From Gracilibacillus dipsosauri (lineage in GTDB: Bacteria > Bacillota > Bacilli > Bacillales > Amphibacillaceae), in contig NZ_QGTD01000008.1 in NCBI RefSeq assembly GCF_003176895.1, forward strand, positions 372,001-436,000: DNA of 64,000 bases. The letters run 5' to 3'. Under the pieces are notes generated by a model. The model ran no database searches and was not told the DNA's origin. It was given only the letters and a program-made list of their open reading frames with translations. Position 1 is the first letter of the stretch. Each line of letters opens with the position of its first letter. The position numbers were made by a program, and so were the translations under genes. Of this stretch, positions 16,790-25,733 are shown in pieces.

Positions 16790-18130
16790 ATGGAACATAA
16801 GTACCTAACAGTTACAGCGTTGACTAAATATATAAAGAAAAAATTTGATGTGGATCATCATTTAACGAATGTTTACCTTAGAGGCGAGATTTCTAATTTT
16901 AAGCATCATAGTCGCGGTCATATGTATATGACGATCAAAGATGATATGGCAAGTATTCGAGCGGTAATGTTTCAAGGACAGAATAGCTTACTCAAATTCA
17001 AGCCGGAAAATGGTATGAAGGTGTTGTTACAAGGAAATATTAGTATTTTTGAAGCGAGTGGTCAGTACCAATTATATATTCAAGATATGCAACCAGATGG
17101 TATTGGTTCTCTTCATCTTGCATATGAACAACTGAAGGAAAAATTAAGACTAGAAGGACTGTTTAATACAGAACATAAAAAACAACTACCAACATTTCCA
17201 AAGAAAATTGCAGTGCTGACCTCACCAACTGGTGCTGCCATAAGAGATATTGTGACAACTCTAGAACGAAGATATCCGTTAGTTGATCTCATCATTATTC
17301 CAATCTTAGTACAAGGGAAATTTTCTGCAAAATCAATTGTGGAAGGGATTGAAAAAGCGAACAAGCTTACCGGTATTGATACCATTATTCTAGGGCGTGG
17401 TGGAGGATCCATAGAAGAATTATGGTCTTTTAATGAAGAGATTGTCGCAAGAGCTATTTTTGTATCTGAGGTTCCAATTATCTCTGCTGTTGGTCATGAA
17501 ACGGACTTTACTATTAGTGATTTAGTTGCAGACGTCCGGGCAGCAACCCCAACAGGAGCTGCAGAATTAGCTGTTCCATCTAGATTGGATCTTTCTGAAC
17601 GAGTGATACAGCTGAATAGAATGTTAGAGCATTCATATCAACAACAATTAAAGCAAGCAAACGAGAAGCTTCAACGGATCAAACAAACCACTGTTTTTCG
17701 TTTTCCGAAGCGATTTTTAGAAGAAAAAGAACTATTACTTGATCGGATCGTTGAAGAGCATCAACAAAAAACGGAATTATTCATGAAGGCGAAAAAGGAT
17801 AGATGGAATTTGCTCCATACACAGCTTCAATACGTTCGGCCTCAATTAATCATTCGACAAAGAAGAGAGCGATGGTTACAATTTGATGAAAGACTAAAAA
17901 ATAATATAGTAAGGATTCTGCAAGATAAAAAAATCCAGTTTACTAATAAACTAAATCAATTAGAATTATTAGACCCAACAAAGATTATGCGAAGAGGTTA
18001 TTCTATTGCGTATTCCAATGAAGATGAGATTATCTATCAATCAGAACAACTATCGATAAATGACGAAATTAAGGTAAAGTTATCTGATGGAGTTATCCAC
18101 GCTAATGTGACTAAAATAGAGGAGAAGTGA
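16790..18130 (+). CDS. xseA: Exodeoxyribonuclease VII large subunit
   Basis: 446 aa. The N-terminal OB domain (about 1-105, VYLRGEISNFKHHSRGHMYMTIKD) binds DNA. The catalytic middle domain carries the invariant DTIILGRGGGSIEELWSFNEE and SAVGHETDFTISDLVADVRAATPTGAAE blocks. A coiled-coil rod (about 270-390) contacts XseB subunits, and the C-terminus GYSIAY is typical. It degrades single-stranded DNA to oligonucleotides. xseB follows after 4 nt. Confidence 0.96.
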   Translation: MEHKYLTVTALTKYIKKKFDVDHHLTNVYLRGEISNFKHHSRGHMYMTIKDDMASIRAVMFQGQNSLLKFKPENGMKVLLQGNISIFEASGQYQLYIQDMQPDGIGSLHLAYEQLKEKLRLEGLFNTEHKKQLPTFPKKIAVLTSPTGAAIRDIVTTLERRYPLVDLIIIPILVQGKFSAKSIVEGIEKANKLTGIDTIILGRGGGSIEELWSFNEEIVARAIFVSEVPIISAVGHETDFTISDLVADVRAATPTGAAELAVPSRLDLSERVIQLNRMLEHSYQQQLKQANEKLQRIKQTTVFRFPKRFLEEKELLLDRIVEEHQQKTELFMKAKKDRWNLLHTQLQYVRPQLIIRQRRERWLQFDERLKNNIVRILQDKKIQFTNKLNQLELLDPTKIMRRGYSIAYSNEDEIIYQSEQLSINDEIKVKLSDGVIHANVTKIEEK

Positions 18131-18134
18131 TCGT

Positions 18135-18371
18135 ATGACAAAAAATAAAGACGAGCTTTCTTTTGAAGAAGCTTTGTCTAAACTAGAGGAAATCGTCAAT
18201 AAAATGGAAGAGGGAGATATTCCGCTAGAGCAAGCAATGAATTATTATGCGGAAGGTTCAAAATTATCGAAAATTTGTCATGATAAATTAGTAAAGGCCG
18301 ATCAACAGCTACAGGAAATAATGAATGAAAAAGGGGAACTTATTAGCTTTGACATGCAGGAGGAAAAATAG
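18135..18371 (+). CDS. xseB: Exodeoxyribonuclease VII small subunit
   Basis: 78 aa, helical hairpin. Typical residues are LSFEEALSKLEEIVNKMEEGDIPLEQAMNYYAEGSKL. It binds the coiled coil of XseA in the multi-subunit nuclease. RBS GAGGAG lies inside the end of xseA. The stop is immediately followed by the ispA GTG. Confidence 0.96.
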   Translation: MTKNKDELSFEEALSKLEEIVNKMEEGDIPLEQAMNYYAEGSKLSKICHDKLVKADQQLQEIMNEKGELISFDMQEEK

Positions 18372-19256
18372 GTGAAAGAAGAGCTCTTACAATATATAAC
18401 AATAGAAAAAGAAAAAATGAATCAATTACTGCTTCAGTATATAGATACTCTTAATATTCCTGAGAGATTAAAACGGTCTACGAAATATTCTATCAATGCT
18501 GGTGGTAAAAGGCTACGTCCTATCCTCATGAGGCTAACATGCGAAGGGCTTCAAGGAGACTGTGAGAAAATTTATCCTGCAGCAGTTGCATTGGAAATGA
18601 TCCACACGTATTCCTTAATTCATGATGATCTTCCTGCAATGGATGATGATATGTATCGAAGAGGAAAATTAACCAATCATCGTCAATTCGATGAAGCCAC
18701 TGCCATTCTGGCGGGCGATGGTTTGCTCACGAATAGTTTTCAAGTGATTGCTTCCGCAAACGTATACAATGCAGAGGAAAAAGTATATTTAATCAACAGG
18801 CTAACTGAAGCAAGTGGAATGGAAGGAATGGTTGGCGGACAATTGTTAGATATGGAAGCAGAGCAACAAGAGATTACTATCGAACAGTTAGAGCAAATTC
18901 ATCGGTTAAAAACGGGCTGCTTATTGTCGTTCGCTATTGATGCTGGGAGCTATTTGGCAGGAGCAAATGACAAGACACGCTTCATATTGCGACAATTCGC
19001 TGAGTATATCGGTTTAATCTTCCAAATTCAGGATGACATTTTGGACGTAGTAGGGGATCAGCATCTAATGGGCAAAGCTTCTGGTAGTGATCAAGGTAAT
19101 AGTAAAAGCACCTACCCTTCTGTTTTAGGCTTAGATGGGGCCATTTCACATAAGAAGAGTTATGTAAACAAAGCTAAACAATGTCTAGAGCAGGCAGGAT
19201 TAAAAGGTTCCAGATTGGAAGGGCTAACTGACTATTTAAGTGAAAGAGATTTGTAA
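18372..19256 (+). CDS. ispA: Polyprenyl (farnesyl diphosphate) synthase
   Basis: 294 aa from a GTG 7-8 nt behind AGGAGG. Trans-prenyltransferase signatures: GGKRLRPIL, first Asp-rich motif DDLPAMDDD and second Asp-rich motif DDILD. The residues upstream of the first motif (HTYSLI) fit farnesyl-chain-length enzymes. It condenses IPP with DMAPP/GPP in the cytosol. It is separated from dxs, an earlier step of the same pathway, only by the OLE RNA and oapA. Confidence 0.95.
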   Translation: MKEELLQYITIEKEKMNQLLLQYIDTLNIPERLKRSTKYSINAGGKRLRPILMRLTCEGLQGDCEKIYPAAVALEMIHTYSLIHDDLPAMDDDMYRRGKLTNHRQFDEATAILAGDGLLTNSFQVIASANVYNAEEKVYLINRLTEASGMEGMVGGQLLDMEAEQQEITIEQLEQIHRLKTGCLLSFAIDAGSYLAGANDKTRFILRQFAEYIGLIFQIQDDILDVVGDQHLMGKASGSDQGNSKSTYPSVLGLDGAISHKKSYVNKAKQCLEQAGLKGSRLEGLTDYLSERDL

Positions 19257-19259
19257 AGA

Positions 19260-19288
19260 TTGAGTAAAGCTTGAAATTATGTTAGAAT
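19260..19288 (+). promoter_or_regulatory. Putative sigma-A promoter of the OLE RNA
   Basis: TTGAGT (19260-19265) and TAGAAT (19283-19288) are spaced by 17 bp, directly behind the ispA stop. Predicted start is around 19295, at the beginning of the GC-richer structured segment. Transcription from the upstream operon could also cover the RNA. Confidence 0.5.
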
Positions 19289-19294
19289 AAAAGT

Positions 19295-19895
19295 AACAAA
19301 GTGGAATGGTGCAGTATTCTAGTCAATCCTCCATTTCTGAAGGCAGGCCTAAAAATCTGCCAAAGGGCACATCGATGAAGTTCCTTGTGTTGGCTTGAGG
19401 CGCCCAGCCTTGGGTCGATGCTGGGAGTTAAGGTTGAAGGGCGATCCACAAAGGCATGTGGGCGAAGACCCTTCTTCCGCGGAGGCCCATCACTGTTTTC
19501 TTTTCTTAGCCAAGTAAAGAGAATGGAATGGGGTATGAACCTATCGAATAGGGATCGGGTATTTCTATTCATAGCGTAGCCTGCCTTGAGTGGTACGAAG
19601 GGGATTATAGGCAATAGAGTGTTTCATTTTGGATGGCCACTAATTTGGGACACGTTTTCTATATGAAATTCGTACTGCAAAAGAGGCTAGGAAATGGTCA
19701 AAGGTTGCTGAGGAAATCTCCTAGACTGTTCCAAATGGAAGTTTAAGAAGGATTATAGTACGGACTGAGTGGTAATCCAGTCTAGCTGTTGGTGACAACG
19801 CTAAGATATGTTTAAAGGGGAACCGCCAAAGTGGCAACACTTGGTACATATCTGGGAAAACCTACTGGACCTAAGCCGTAGTCTTTACTTCTTAA
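19295..19895 (+). ncRNA. ole: OLE RNA (ornate, large, extremophilic)
   Basis: A roughly 600-nt non-coding, clearly GC-richer segment between ispA and a membrane-protein gene followed by dxs. This is the location known for OLE RNA in B. halodurans and relatives. Many stems are visible: GGAATGG/CCATTTC at the 5' end, CCCAGC/GCTGGG (19403-19408, 19420-19425), CTAGGA/TCCTAG (19687-19692, 19719-19724), GACTG/CAGTC, GUUG-GUGA-CAAC (19788-19799) and AGATATGT/ACATATCT (19804-19811, 19846-19853). The last encloses CCAAAGTG-GCAA-CACTTGG with a GNRA loop, and CTACTGG/CCGTAG lies at 19862-19881. A long-range match pairs AAGGCAGGC (19340-19348) with GCCTGCCTT (19579-19587). OLE RNA forms a membrane ribonucleoprotein with OapA. 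Assignment rests on synteny, size and structure; no covariance search was possible. Confidence 0.88.
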
Positions 19896-19951
19896 ATGAC
19901 CATTCCGCATCATACATAATAATAATGTTAAACACTTTAACGGGGTTCGTT

Positions 19952-20530
19952 ATGAATAAAAAACAATTGCAAAAGTCGATAAAATTTAGCCTTAGTATTG
20001 CCGTTATCACATTTGTGTTAGCGGCTATTTTTTCAGTTGTTTCTTCATCCATACTAAGTGGAGTTATGTCTGTTGTAGGTTTACTAATCGTATTATTCAT
20101 TGTATTGATTGGTGTATTCTTTGATATGTTAGGAATTGCGGCAGCAGCAGCTGATGAGGCACCTTTTCACGCTATGGCTGCTGAGAAGGTAAGTGGCGCA
20201 AAGCATGCTGTACTGATTGTGAGAAATGCAGACCGCTTCGCAAGTTTTTGTAATGACGTGATTGGTGATATTTCTGGTATTATTAGTGGTACAGCATCTG
20301 CAGTCGTTGTCTTACAAATTGCTAATGTATTCGGATATGAGGAAGGTACTAGCATTCAAATTACCATCTCAGTAATTCTCACAAGTCTTGTAGCAGCTTT
20401 AACAGTGGGTGGGAAAGCTTTAGGCAAATATTTTGCTATTAATTCTTCGACACAAATTATTTTCTTAGTCGGTAAAATAATTGCATTTTTAGAGGAAAGA
20501 CTTAAAATAAAAGTATTATCAAAAAGTTAA
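19952..20530 (+). CDS. oapA: OLE-associated membrane protein OapA
   Basis: 192 aa. About four hydrophobic segments (roughly residues 10-34, 36-60, 104-125 and 130-155). A small-residue/charged loop ([24 protein letters not shown]) follows the second helix, and the segment [25 protein letters not shown] is conserved-looking. Size, topology and position between OLE RNA and dxs match the OLE-associated protein, which binds OLE RNA and brings it to the membrane. The reading frame is open from 19808. The first 48 codons would lie in the RNA's 3' stems and have no family character, so the ATG at 19952, behind GGGG, is chosen. Confidence 0.85.
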   Translation: MNKKQLQKSIKFSLSIAVITFVLAAIFSVVSSSILSGVMSVVGLLIVLFIVLIGVFFDMLGIAAAAADEAPFHAMAAEKVSGAKHAVLIVRNADRFASFCNDVIGDISGIISGTASAVVVLQIANVFGYEEGTSIQITISVILTSLVAALTVGGKALGKYFAINSSTQIIFLVGKIIAFLEERLKIKVLSKS

Positions 20531-20562
20531 AGATACAGAATCTTAATAGGGAGGATTCCATC

Positions 20563-22461
20563 ATGGATCTTACCAAAATCAAGCAACCGAATTTTTTAAA
20601 ACATTTAACAAAAAAAGAACTAGAAGATCTCGCATATGAAATCAGACAATTTCTCATTAATAAGCTCTCGGTAACAGGAGGGCATTTAGGGGCTAATTTG
20701 GGTGTTGTAGAGCTAACACTTGCTTTGCACAAGCATTTTAACAGTCCCACTGATAAGCTAATATTTGATGTTGGACATCAATCCTACATTCATAAAATTT
20801 TAACAGGTAGAACGGAACAATTTGATACACTGCGACAATATAACGGGCTATGTGGATTCCCGAAAATGTCAGAAAGTAAACATGACGTATGGGAAACCGG
20901 ACATAGTTCCACCTCCTTATCTGCTGCTATGGGGATGGCGATTGCACGTGATATGCAAGGACTGGATTATGCAGTTGTTCCAATTATTGGTGATGGTGCT
21001 TTAACAGGCGGGATGGCACTGGAAGCGTTGAATCATATCGGTCACGAGAAAAAGAACATGACCGTGATTTTAAATGATAATGAAATGTCGATAGCGGGTA
21101 ATGTAGGAGCATTGCACAAGGCACTTGGAAGAATGAGAAGTGCAGGTAAGTACAATCGAATGAAGGATGAAATAGAAGTACTAATGAAACGGATACCAGC
21201 AGTTGGGGGGAAGATCGCACAAACTGCTGAAAGAGTAAAAGACAGTATGAAATATTTCATGGTACCAGGTATGTTATTTGAAGAGTTTGGATTTACTTAT
21301 TTCGGTCCCGTTGATGGACATGATTTCAAGGCACTAGAAGAAAACCTACAATATGCATCTAAAACGGAAGGCCCAGTATTAGTTCATGTCATCACTCAAA
21401 AAGGAAAAGGTTACCAGCCAGCAGAAACAGATCAAAAAGATAAATGGCACGGTGTTGGTCCATATAAAATTGATTCTGGAGAAAAAATCAAGCCAGTAGA
21501 TGATAAGCCTGCCTGGAGCCAAGTTGTAAGTGATACATTAGAAAAAATCGCAGAAAAGAATGAAAAGCTTGCTGTGATCACGCCAGCAATGGTACTTGGT
21601 TCCAAATTAGATAAATTTCAAGAGCACTTCCCGAAGAGACTATTTGATGTTGGTATTGCTGAACAGCATGCTACTACAATGGCCGCAGGTTTAGCAACTC
21701 AAGGAATGAAACCATTCCTGGCCATTTATTCTACCTTTTTGCAACGTGCCTATGATCAAATGGTTCACGATGTCTGCCGCCAGAATTTAAATGTTGCTTT
21801 TGGGATTGATCGAGCAGGACTAGTTGGAGCAGATGGAGAAACACATCAAGGGGTATTTGACATCGCCTTTTTGCGTCATTTACCTAATATGGTGCTGATG
21901 ATGCCAAAAGATGAAAATGAGTGTCAACATATGGTGAACACAGCAATTGAATACGAAGATGGACCGATTGCCTTACGTTTTCCAAGAGGGAATGGACTAG
22001 GTGTAGAAATGGATTCAACATTAAAAAATATCCCTATCGGTAAATGGGAGGTTCTCACTACAGGTAAGGATGCTGTTATACTAACCTTTGGTACAACAAT
22101 TGAAATGGCAATGGCTGCAAGTATTCAGCTTTCCAAAAAAGGTATGAGTATTGAAGTAATTAATGCACGTTTTCTAAAACCATTAGATGAGGAAATGCTG
22201 CACGATGTAATGAAAAGAAATATACCGATTCTAACTATAGAGGAATCCGTTCTACAAGGTGGATTTGGAAGTTCTATTTTAGAATTTGCTGAAGAAAATC
22301 AATACCATCCAACGATAAAACGAATGGGAATTCCTGACCGTTTTATTGAACATGGAAGTGTGCAACAGTTATTAGAAGAAATTCATTTAACAAAAGAACA
22401 AGTGATTGAGGAATTGACGAATATGCTACAAATGGATAATAATAAGCAAAAAAGGGCTTGA
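20563..22461 (+). CDS. dxs: 1-deoxy-D-xylulose-5-phosphate synthase
   Basis: 632 aa, full-length DXS. Thiamine diphosphate motif [16 protein letters not shown] through NDNEMSI, catalytic [20 protein letters not shown], and transketolase domain [17 protein letters not shown] with [15 protein letters not shown]. It condenses pyruvate and glyceraldehyde 3-phosphate, the entry of the MEP isoprenoid pathway. RBS GGGAGG is 8 nt before the ATG. It is 32 nt from oapA and 6 nt from the next gene. Confidence 0.97.
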   Translation: MDLTKIKQPNFLKHLTKKELEDLAYEIRQFLINKLSVTGGHLGANLGVVELTLALHKHFNSPTDKLIFDVGHQSYIHKILTGRTEQFDTLRQYNGLCGFPKMSESKHDVWETGHSSTSLSAAMGMAIARDMQGLDYAVVPIIGDGALTGGMALEALNHIGHEKKNMTVILNDNEMSIAGNVGALHKALGRMRSAGKYNRMKDEIEVLMKRIPAVGGKIAQTAERVKDSMKYFMVPGMLFEEFGFTYFGPVDGHDFKALEENLQYASKTEGPVLVHVITQKGKGYQPAETDQKDKWHGVGPYKIDSGEKIKPVDDKPAWSQVVSDTLEKIAEKNEKLAVITPAMVLGSKLDKFQEHFPKRLFDVGIAEQHATTMAAGLATQGMKPFLAIYSTFLQRAYDQMVHDVCRQNLNVAFGIDRAGLVGADGETHQGVFDIAFLRHLPNMVLMMPKDENECQHMVNTAIEYEDGPIALRFPRGNGLGVEMDSTLKNIPIGKWEVLTTGKDAVILTFGTTIEMAMAASIQLSKKGMSIEVINARFLKPLDEEMLHDVMKRNIPILTIEESVLQGGFGSSILEFAEENQYHPTIKRMGIPDRFIEHGSVQQLLEEIHLTKEQVIEELTNMLQMDNNKQKRA

Positions 22462-22467
22462 TAATAA

Positions 22468-23295
22468 ATGGCTAATAAAATGCGGATTGATCAACTCATT
22501 GTAGATCGAGGATTAATCGAATCAAGAGAAAAGGCAAAAAGATCCATTATGGCGGGTTTAGTATTTTCTAATGGCCAAAGAATAGACAAGCCTGGAACAA
22601 AGGTTTCCGATGATATTGATATTCAAGTTAAAGGTAAATTATTTCCTTATGTTGGACGTGGTGGACTAAAGTTAGAAAAAGCGATCAAGACATTTCATCT
22701 GGACCTAAAGGAGAAGATAATGATCGATGTCGGGTCCTCTACTGGCGGATTTACGGATTGCGCCTTACAAAATGGTGTTAGTCTAAGCTATGCTGTTGAT
22801 GTAGGCTATAATCAGCTCGACTGGAAATTAAGGAATGATCCACGCGTTATTGTTATGGAAAGAACGAATTTTCGGTATGTAACTATTGACATGCTTGAGG
22901 ATAAGCAACCTGACTTTGCTACAGTTGATGTCTCCTTTATTTCTTTAAAATTAATTTTACCACCGTTGTTTAAGCTATTAAAAGAAAACAGTGACTGTGT
23001 GATCTTAATCAAGCCACAGTTTGAGGCAGGTAAAGAAGAAGTTGGCAAAAAAGGGATTGTACGAGAGGCTGCCATACACGAAAGAGTATTAAATGATATT
23101 CTAACATTTTCGCACCAAACAGGCTTTGAATTTCTTAATCTTACGTTCTCTCCGATAACTGGAGGGGATGGAAATATTGAGTTTTTAGCATGGTTAAGGA
23201 AAAGTTCTGTTAACGAATGTAGCTTACCAGAAATGGTGGGACAAATTAAAGAAGTTGTACAGACAGCACATCTAGAATTAAACAAAAAAGATTAG
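22468..23295 (+). CDS. yqxC: TlyA-family rRNA (cytidine-2'-O)-methyltransferase/hemolysin-like protein
   Basis: 275 aa. N-terminal S4 RNA-binding domain (about 5-65, RIDQLIVDRGLIESREKAKRSIMAGLV), then an FtsJ-like methyltransferase domain with the SAM motif MIDVGSSTGGFTDC and the catalytic-lysine region ILIKPQFEAG. TlyA proteins 2'-O-methylate rRNA cytidines; 'hemolysin' is a historical label. In B. subtilis yqxC lies between dxs and ahrC, as here. Confidence 0.93.
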   Translation: MANKMRIDQLIVDRGLIESREKAKRSIMAGLVFSNGQRIDKPGTKVSDDIDIQVKGKLFPYVGRGGLKLEKAIKTFHLDLKEKIMIDVGSSTGGFTDCALQNGVSLSYAVDVGYNQLDWKLRNDPRVIVMERTNFRYVTIDMLEDKQPDFATVDVSFISLKLILPPLFKLLKENSDCVILIKPQFEAGKEEVGKKGIVREAAIHERVLNDILTFSHQTGFEFLNLTFSPITGGDGNIEFLAWLRKSSVNECSLPEMVGQIKEVVQTAHLELNKKD

Positions 23296-23322
23296 GACTA
23301 CCTATTTACAGTAGTCCGTTTT
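23295..23322 (+). terminator. Terminator after yqxC
   Basis: GGACTAC (23295-23301) pairs with GTAGTCC (23311-23317), followed by GTTTTCG. It starts on the stop codon of yqxC. Confidence 0.7.
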
Positions 23323-23356
23323 CGTATGGGATACCTTATTGTTGGAGGATGAGGAT

Positions 23357-23806
23357 ATGAACAAAGCACAAAGGCATATAAAAATTAGAGAAATTATTAC
23401 AGAAAATGAAATCGAGACACAAGATGAACTTGTCGATCAGTTTCGTCAGTTAGGCTATACGATAACCCAAGCAACTATTTCCAGAGATATTAAAGAATTA
23501 CACCTTGTGAAAGTTCCTACTGCGGATGGCAGATATAAGTATAGCTTACCAGCAGATCAAAAGTTTAATCCTTTAAATAAACTTAGAAGGTTGATCATGG
23601 ATGCTTTTGTAAGTATTGATATCGCTTCACATTTTATAGTAATGAAAACACTGCCGGGAAATGCCCAAGCTATGGGGGCATTGATCGATAATTTAAGCTG
23701 GGATGAAATTATGGGAACCATCTGTGGGGATGATACGATCTTAATCATTTGTAAAACAGTGAAAGATGCAGAATTGATGAAATCTAAATTTTTAGAAATG
23801 CTTTAA
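23357..23806 (+). CDS. argR: Arginine repressor ArgR/AhrC
   Basis: 149 aa, same length as B. subtilis AhrC. N-terminal winged helix ([20 protein letters not shown]; recognition segment [17 protein letters not shown]) and C-terminal hexamerisation/arginine-binding domain with [16 protein letters not shown]. With arginine it represses biosynthesis and activates catabolism genes. The ATG at 23357 fits GGAGG at 23344-23348; an in-frame TTG 18 nt upstream is rejected. recN follows, as throughout Bacillus. Confidence 0.96.
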   Translation: MNKAQRHIKIREIITENEIETQDELVDQFRQLGYTITQATISRDIKELHLVKVPTADGRYKYSLPADQKFNPLNKLRRLIMDAFVSIDIASHFIVMKTLPGNAQAMGALIDNLSWDEIMGTICGDDTILIICKTVKDAELMKSKFLEML

Positions 23807-23855
23807 TTCTGTATTAATTTGTTAATGGGAGTTTCTTTTTGATGGGAGTGTGGGT

Positions 23856-25574
23856 ATGTTAACAGAGCTTTCGATTAAAAATTTTGCCATTATAGAAGAA
23901 ATGTCGATTACCTTCCAAAAAGGCTTAACAGTACTGACTGGAGAAACTGGTGCAGGTAAATCAATCATTATTGATGCCTTAGGGTTACTTATTGGGGGAA
24001 GAGGATCGGTTGAATATATTCGCTTTGGTGAGAAAAAAGCAGAGCTAGAAGGACTTTTTATTATGGAGGAAAGTAATCATCCTGTGTTTCAAAAGGCAAA
24101 TGAACTAGGTATCGAAATTATGGAAGATCAAATGCTCGTATTACACCGAACTATTTCACAAACTGGTAAAAGCATTTGTCGAATAAATGGTAAGCTAGTG
24201 ACATTAGCTATATTGAAGGAAATAGGTCAGTTACTCATTGATATTCACAGTCAACACGAAACACAATCATTGTTGAATGTGGATAAACATATTGAATTGC
24301 TTGATTCTTATTACCAAGTAAACGATCCACAATTTCTAAAGGAATACGAGGAATTATATCATAAATGGAGCCAACTAAAGAAAGACTATAAAGAACAAAA
24401 TCAAAATGAAAAAGAATTAGCTCAAAGGTTAGACCTTCTAACTTTTCAATTAAATGAAATTCAATCGGCAAATTTAATCCCAAAAGAAGATGACGAACTG
24501 TTAGAGGAAAGAAACACCTTAGTTCATTTTGAACGAATTTTTCAGAGCTTAAAGGATGCGTATAATGGATTACATGGAGAAATGCGGGGATTGGATTGGT
24601 TATCACATACAGCCAATCATTTAGAAGCAGCAGGAGAAAACAATCAAGAATTGCAGAAGCTATACGAAGACTATATTGATCATTATTATATGATTGAAGA
24701 AATATCCTACAAAATTAGGCAGCATATTGATGGGATGGAATTTGATCCGGAAAGACTAGAATTTATCGAATCACGATTAAATGAACTTAACCAGTTGAAG
24801 AAAAAATACGGATCAAATGTAGAGGAAATTATGGAATATAGTGCCACCATCGAAGAAGAACTGGAAACCATTAAAAATCGAGATGAGCATTTATTAAGAT
24901 TAGAGCAGAGGTTTAAAGAATTAACAGAGGATTTACTTTTAGAAGCAAAGCAGCTCCATGATGTGCGTGTAAAAGCAGCCAAGGGATTGGAGAAGGCTGT
25001 TTTAAAGGAGTTAAAAGAATTATATTTGGAAAAGGCAAATTTTATTGTAGAAGTGGCGTATACCAAATCTGACCAGAATGAGCTAATGCTTGATGGTTCA
25101 TCGGTTCGACCAAATAATAAAGGAATTGATCGAATTCATTTCTATATATCCACAAATCCAGGTGAACCACCAAAAGAATTGAACAAGATCGCTTCAGGCG
25201 GTGAAATGTCACGTATCATGCTAGCGATGAAAAATATATTTGCCCAGCATCAAGGGATTACAAGTGTTATTTTCGATGAGGTTGATACAGGTGTAAGTGG
25301 CCGAGTTGCCCAAGCGATGGCAGAGAAAATGTATAATATTTCGATTGATTCACAAGTACTCTGTATTACTCATTTGCCACAGGTTGCAGCAATAGCAGAC
25401 ACTCATTTGCGAATCGAAAAGCATATGAATCATGATCGAACTACTACGTCCGTTACAGAATTATCCCGTGAAGATCGCATCGCCGAGATTGGGAAAATGA
25501 TTACTGGTGAAGAATTAACAGAAGCATCTAAACAACACGCAAAAGAATTAATTGAGATGAATAAAAGCCGCTGA
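23856..25574 (+). CDS. recN: DNA repair protein RecN
   Basis: 572 aa SMC-like protein from the ATG at 23856 (7 nt behind GGGAG; a GTG at 23850 is less well placed). Walker A TGETGAGKSIIIDALGLL lies in the N-terminal half-domain. Two coiled-coil arms follow (about 150-370), and the C-terminal half carries the ABC signature SGGEMSRIMLAMK and Walker B VIFDEVDTGVSG. It organises broken ends for recombinational repair. Confidence 0.96.
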   Translation: MLTELSIKNFAIIEEMSITFQKGLTVLTGETGAGKSIIIDALGLLIGGRGSVEYIRFGEKKAELEGLFIMEESNHPVFQKANELGIEIMEDQMLVLHRTISQTGKSICRINGKLVTLAILKEIGQLLIDIHSQHETQSLLNVDKHIELLDSYYQVNDPQFLKEYEELYHKWSQLKKDYKEQNQNEKELAQRLDLLTFQLNEIQSANLIPKEDDELLEERNTLVHFERIFQSLKDAYNGLHGEMRGLDWLSHTANHLEAAGENNQELQKLYEDYIDHYYMIEEISYKIRQHIDGMEFDPERLEFIESRLNELNQLKKKYGSNVEEIMEYSATIEEELETIKNRDEHLLRLEQRFKELTEDLLLEAKQLHDVRVKAAKGLEKAVLKELKELYLEKANFIVEVAYTKSDQNELMLDGSSVRPNNKGIDRIHFYISTNPGEPPKELNKIASGGEMSRIMLAMKNIFAQHQGITSVIFDEVDTGVSGRVAQAMAEKMYNISIDSQVLCITHLPQVAAIADTHLRIEKHMNHDRTTTSVTELSREDRIAEIGKMITGEELTEASKQHAKELIEMNKSR

Positions 25575-25733
25575 GGAAAAAGGATAAAAACTCCACCGAT
25601 GGCAAACTCCTATTAGAAATGTGGAAAACATCACCCGAAATTGTTAAGTTTAAACGGGTTTAAAAACCCCCTTAAAAGGTCAAATTAGATATACAGATGA
25701 AATTGAATCTGTACTAACAAGGAGGGTGATGTG

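Noticed and set aside
19282-19614. 110-codon minus-strand and 64-codon plus-strand frames inside the OLE region
   Set aside because: Both fall on the structured RNA, lack ribosome-binding sites and show no protein-like pattern.
19808-19951. 48-residue N-terminal extension of oapA
   Set aside because: It would translate the 3' stems of OLE RNA; the downstream ATG at 19952 matches the expected OapA length.
25711-25717. Sigma-G-like -10 (TGTACTA) before spoIVB
   Set aside because: A start from it would fall within the ribosome-binding site and the -35 is poor.
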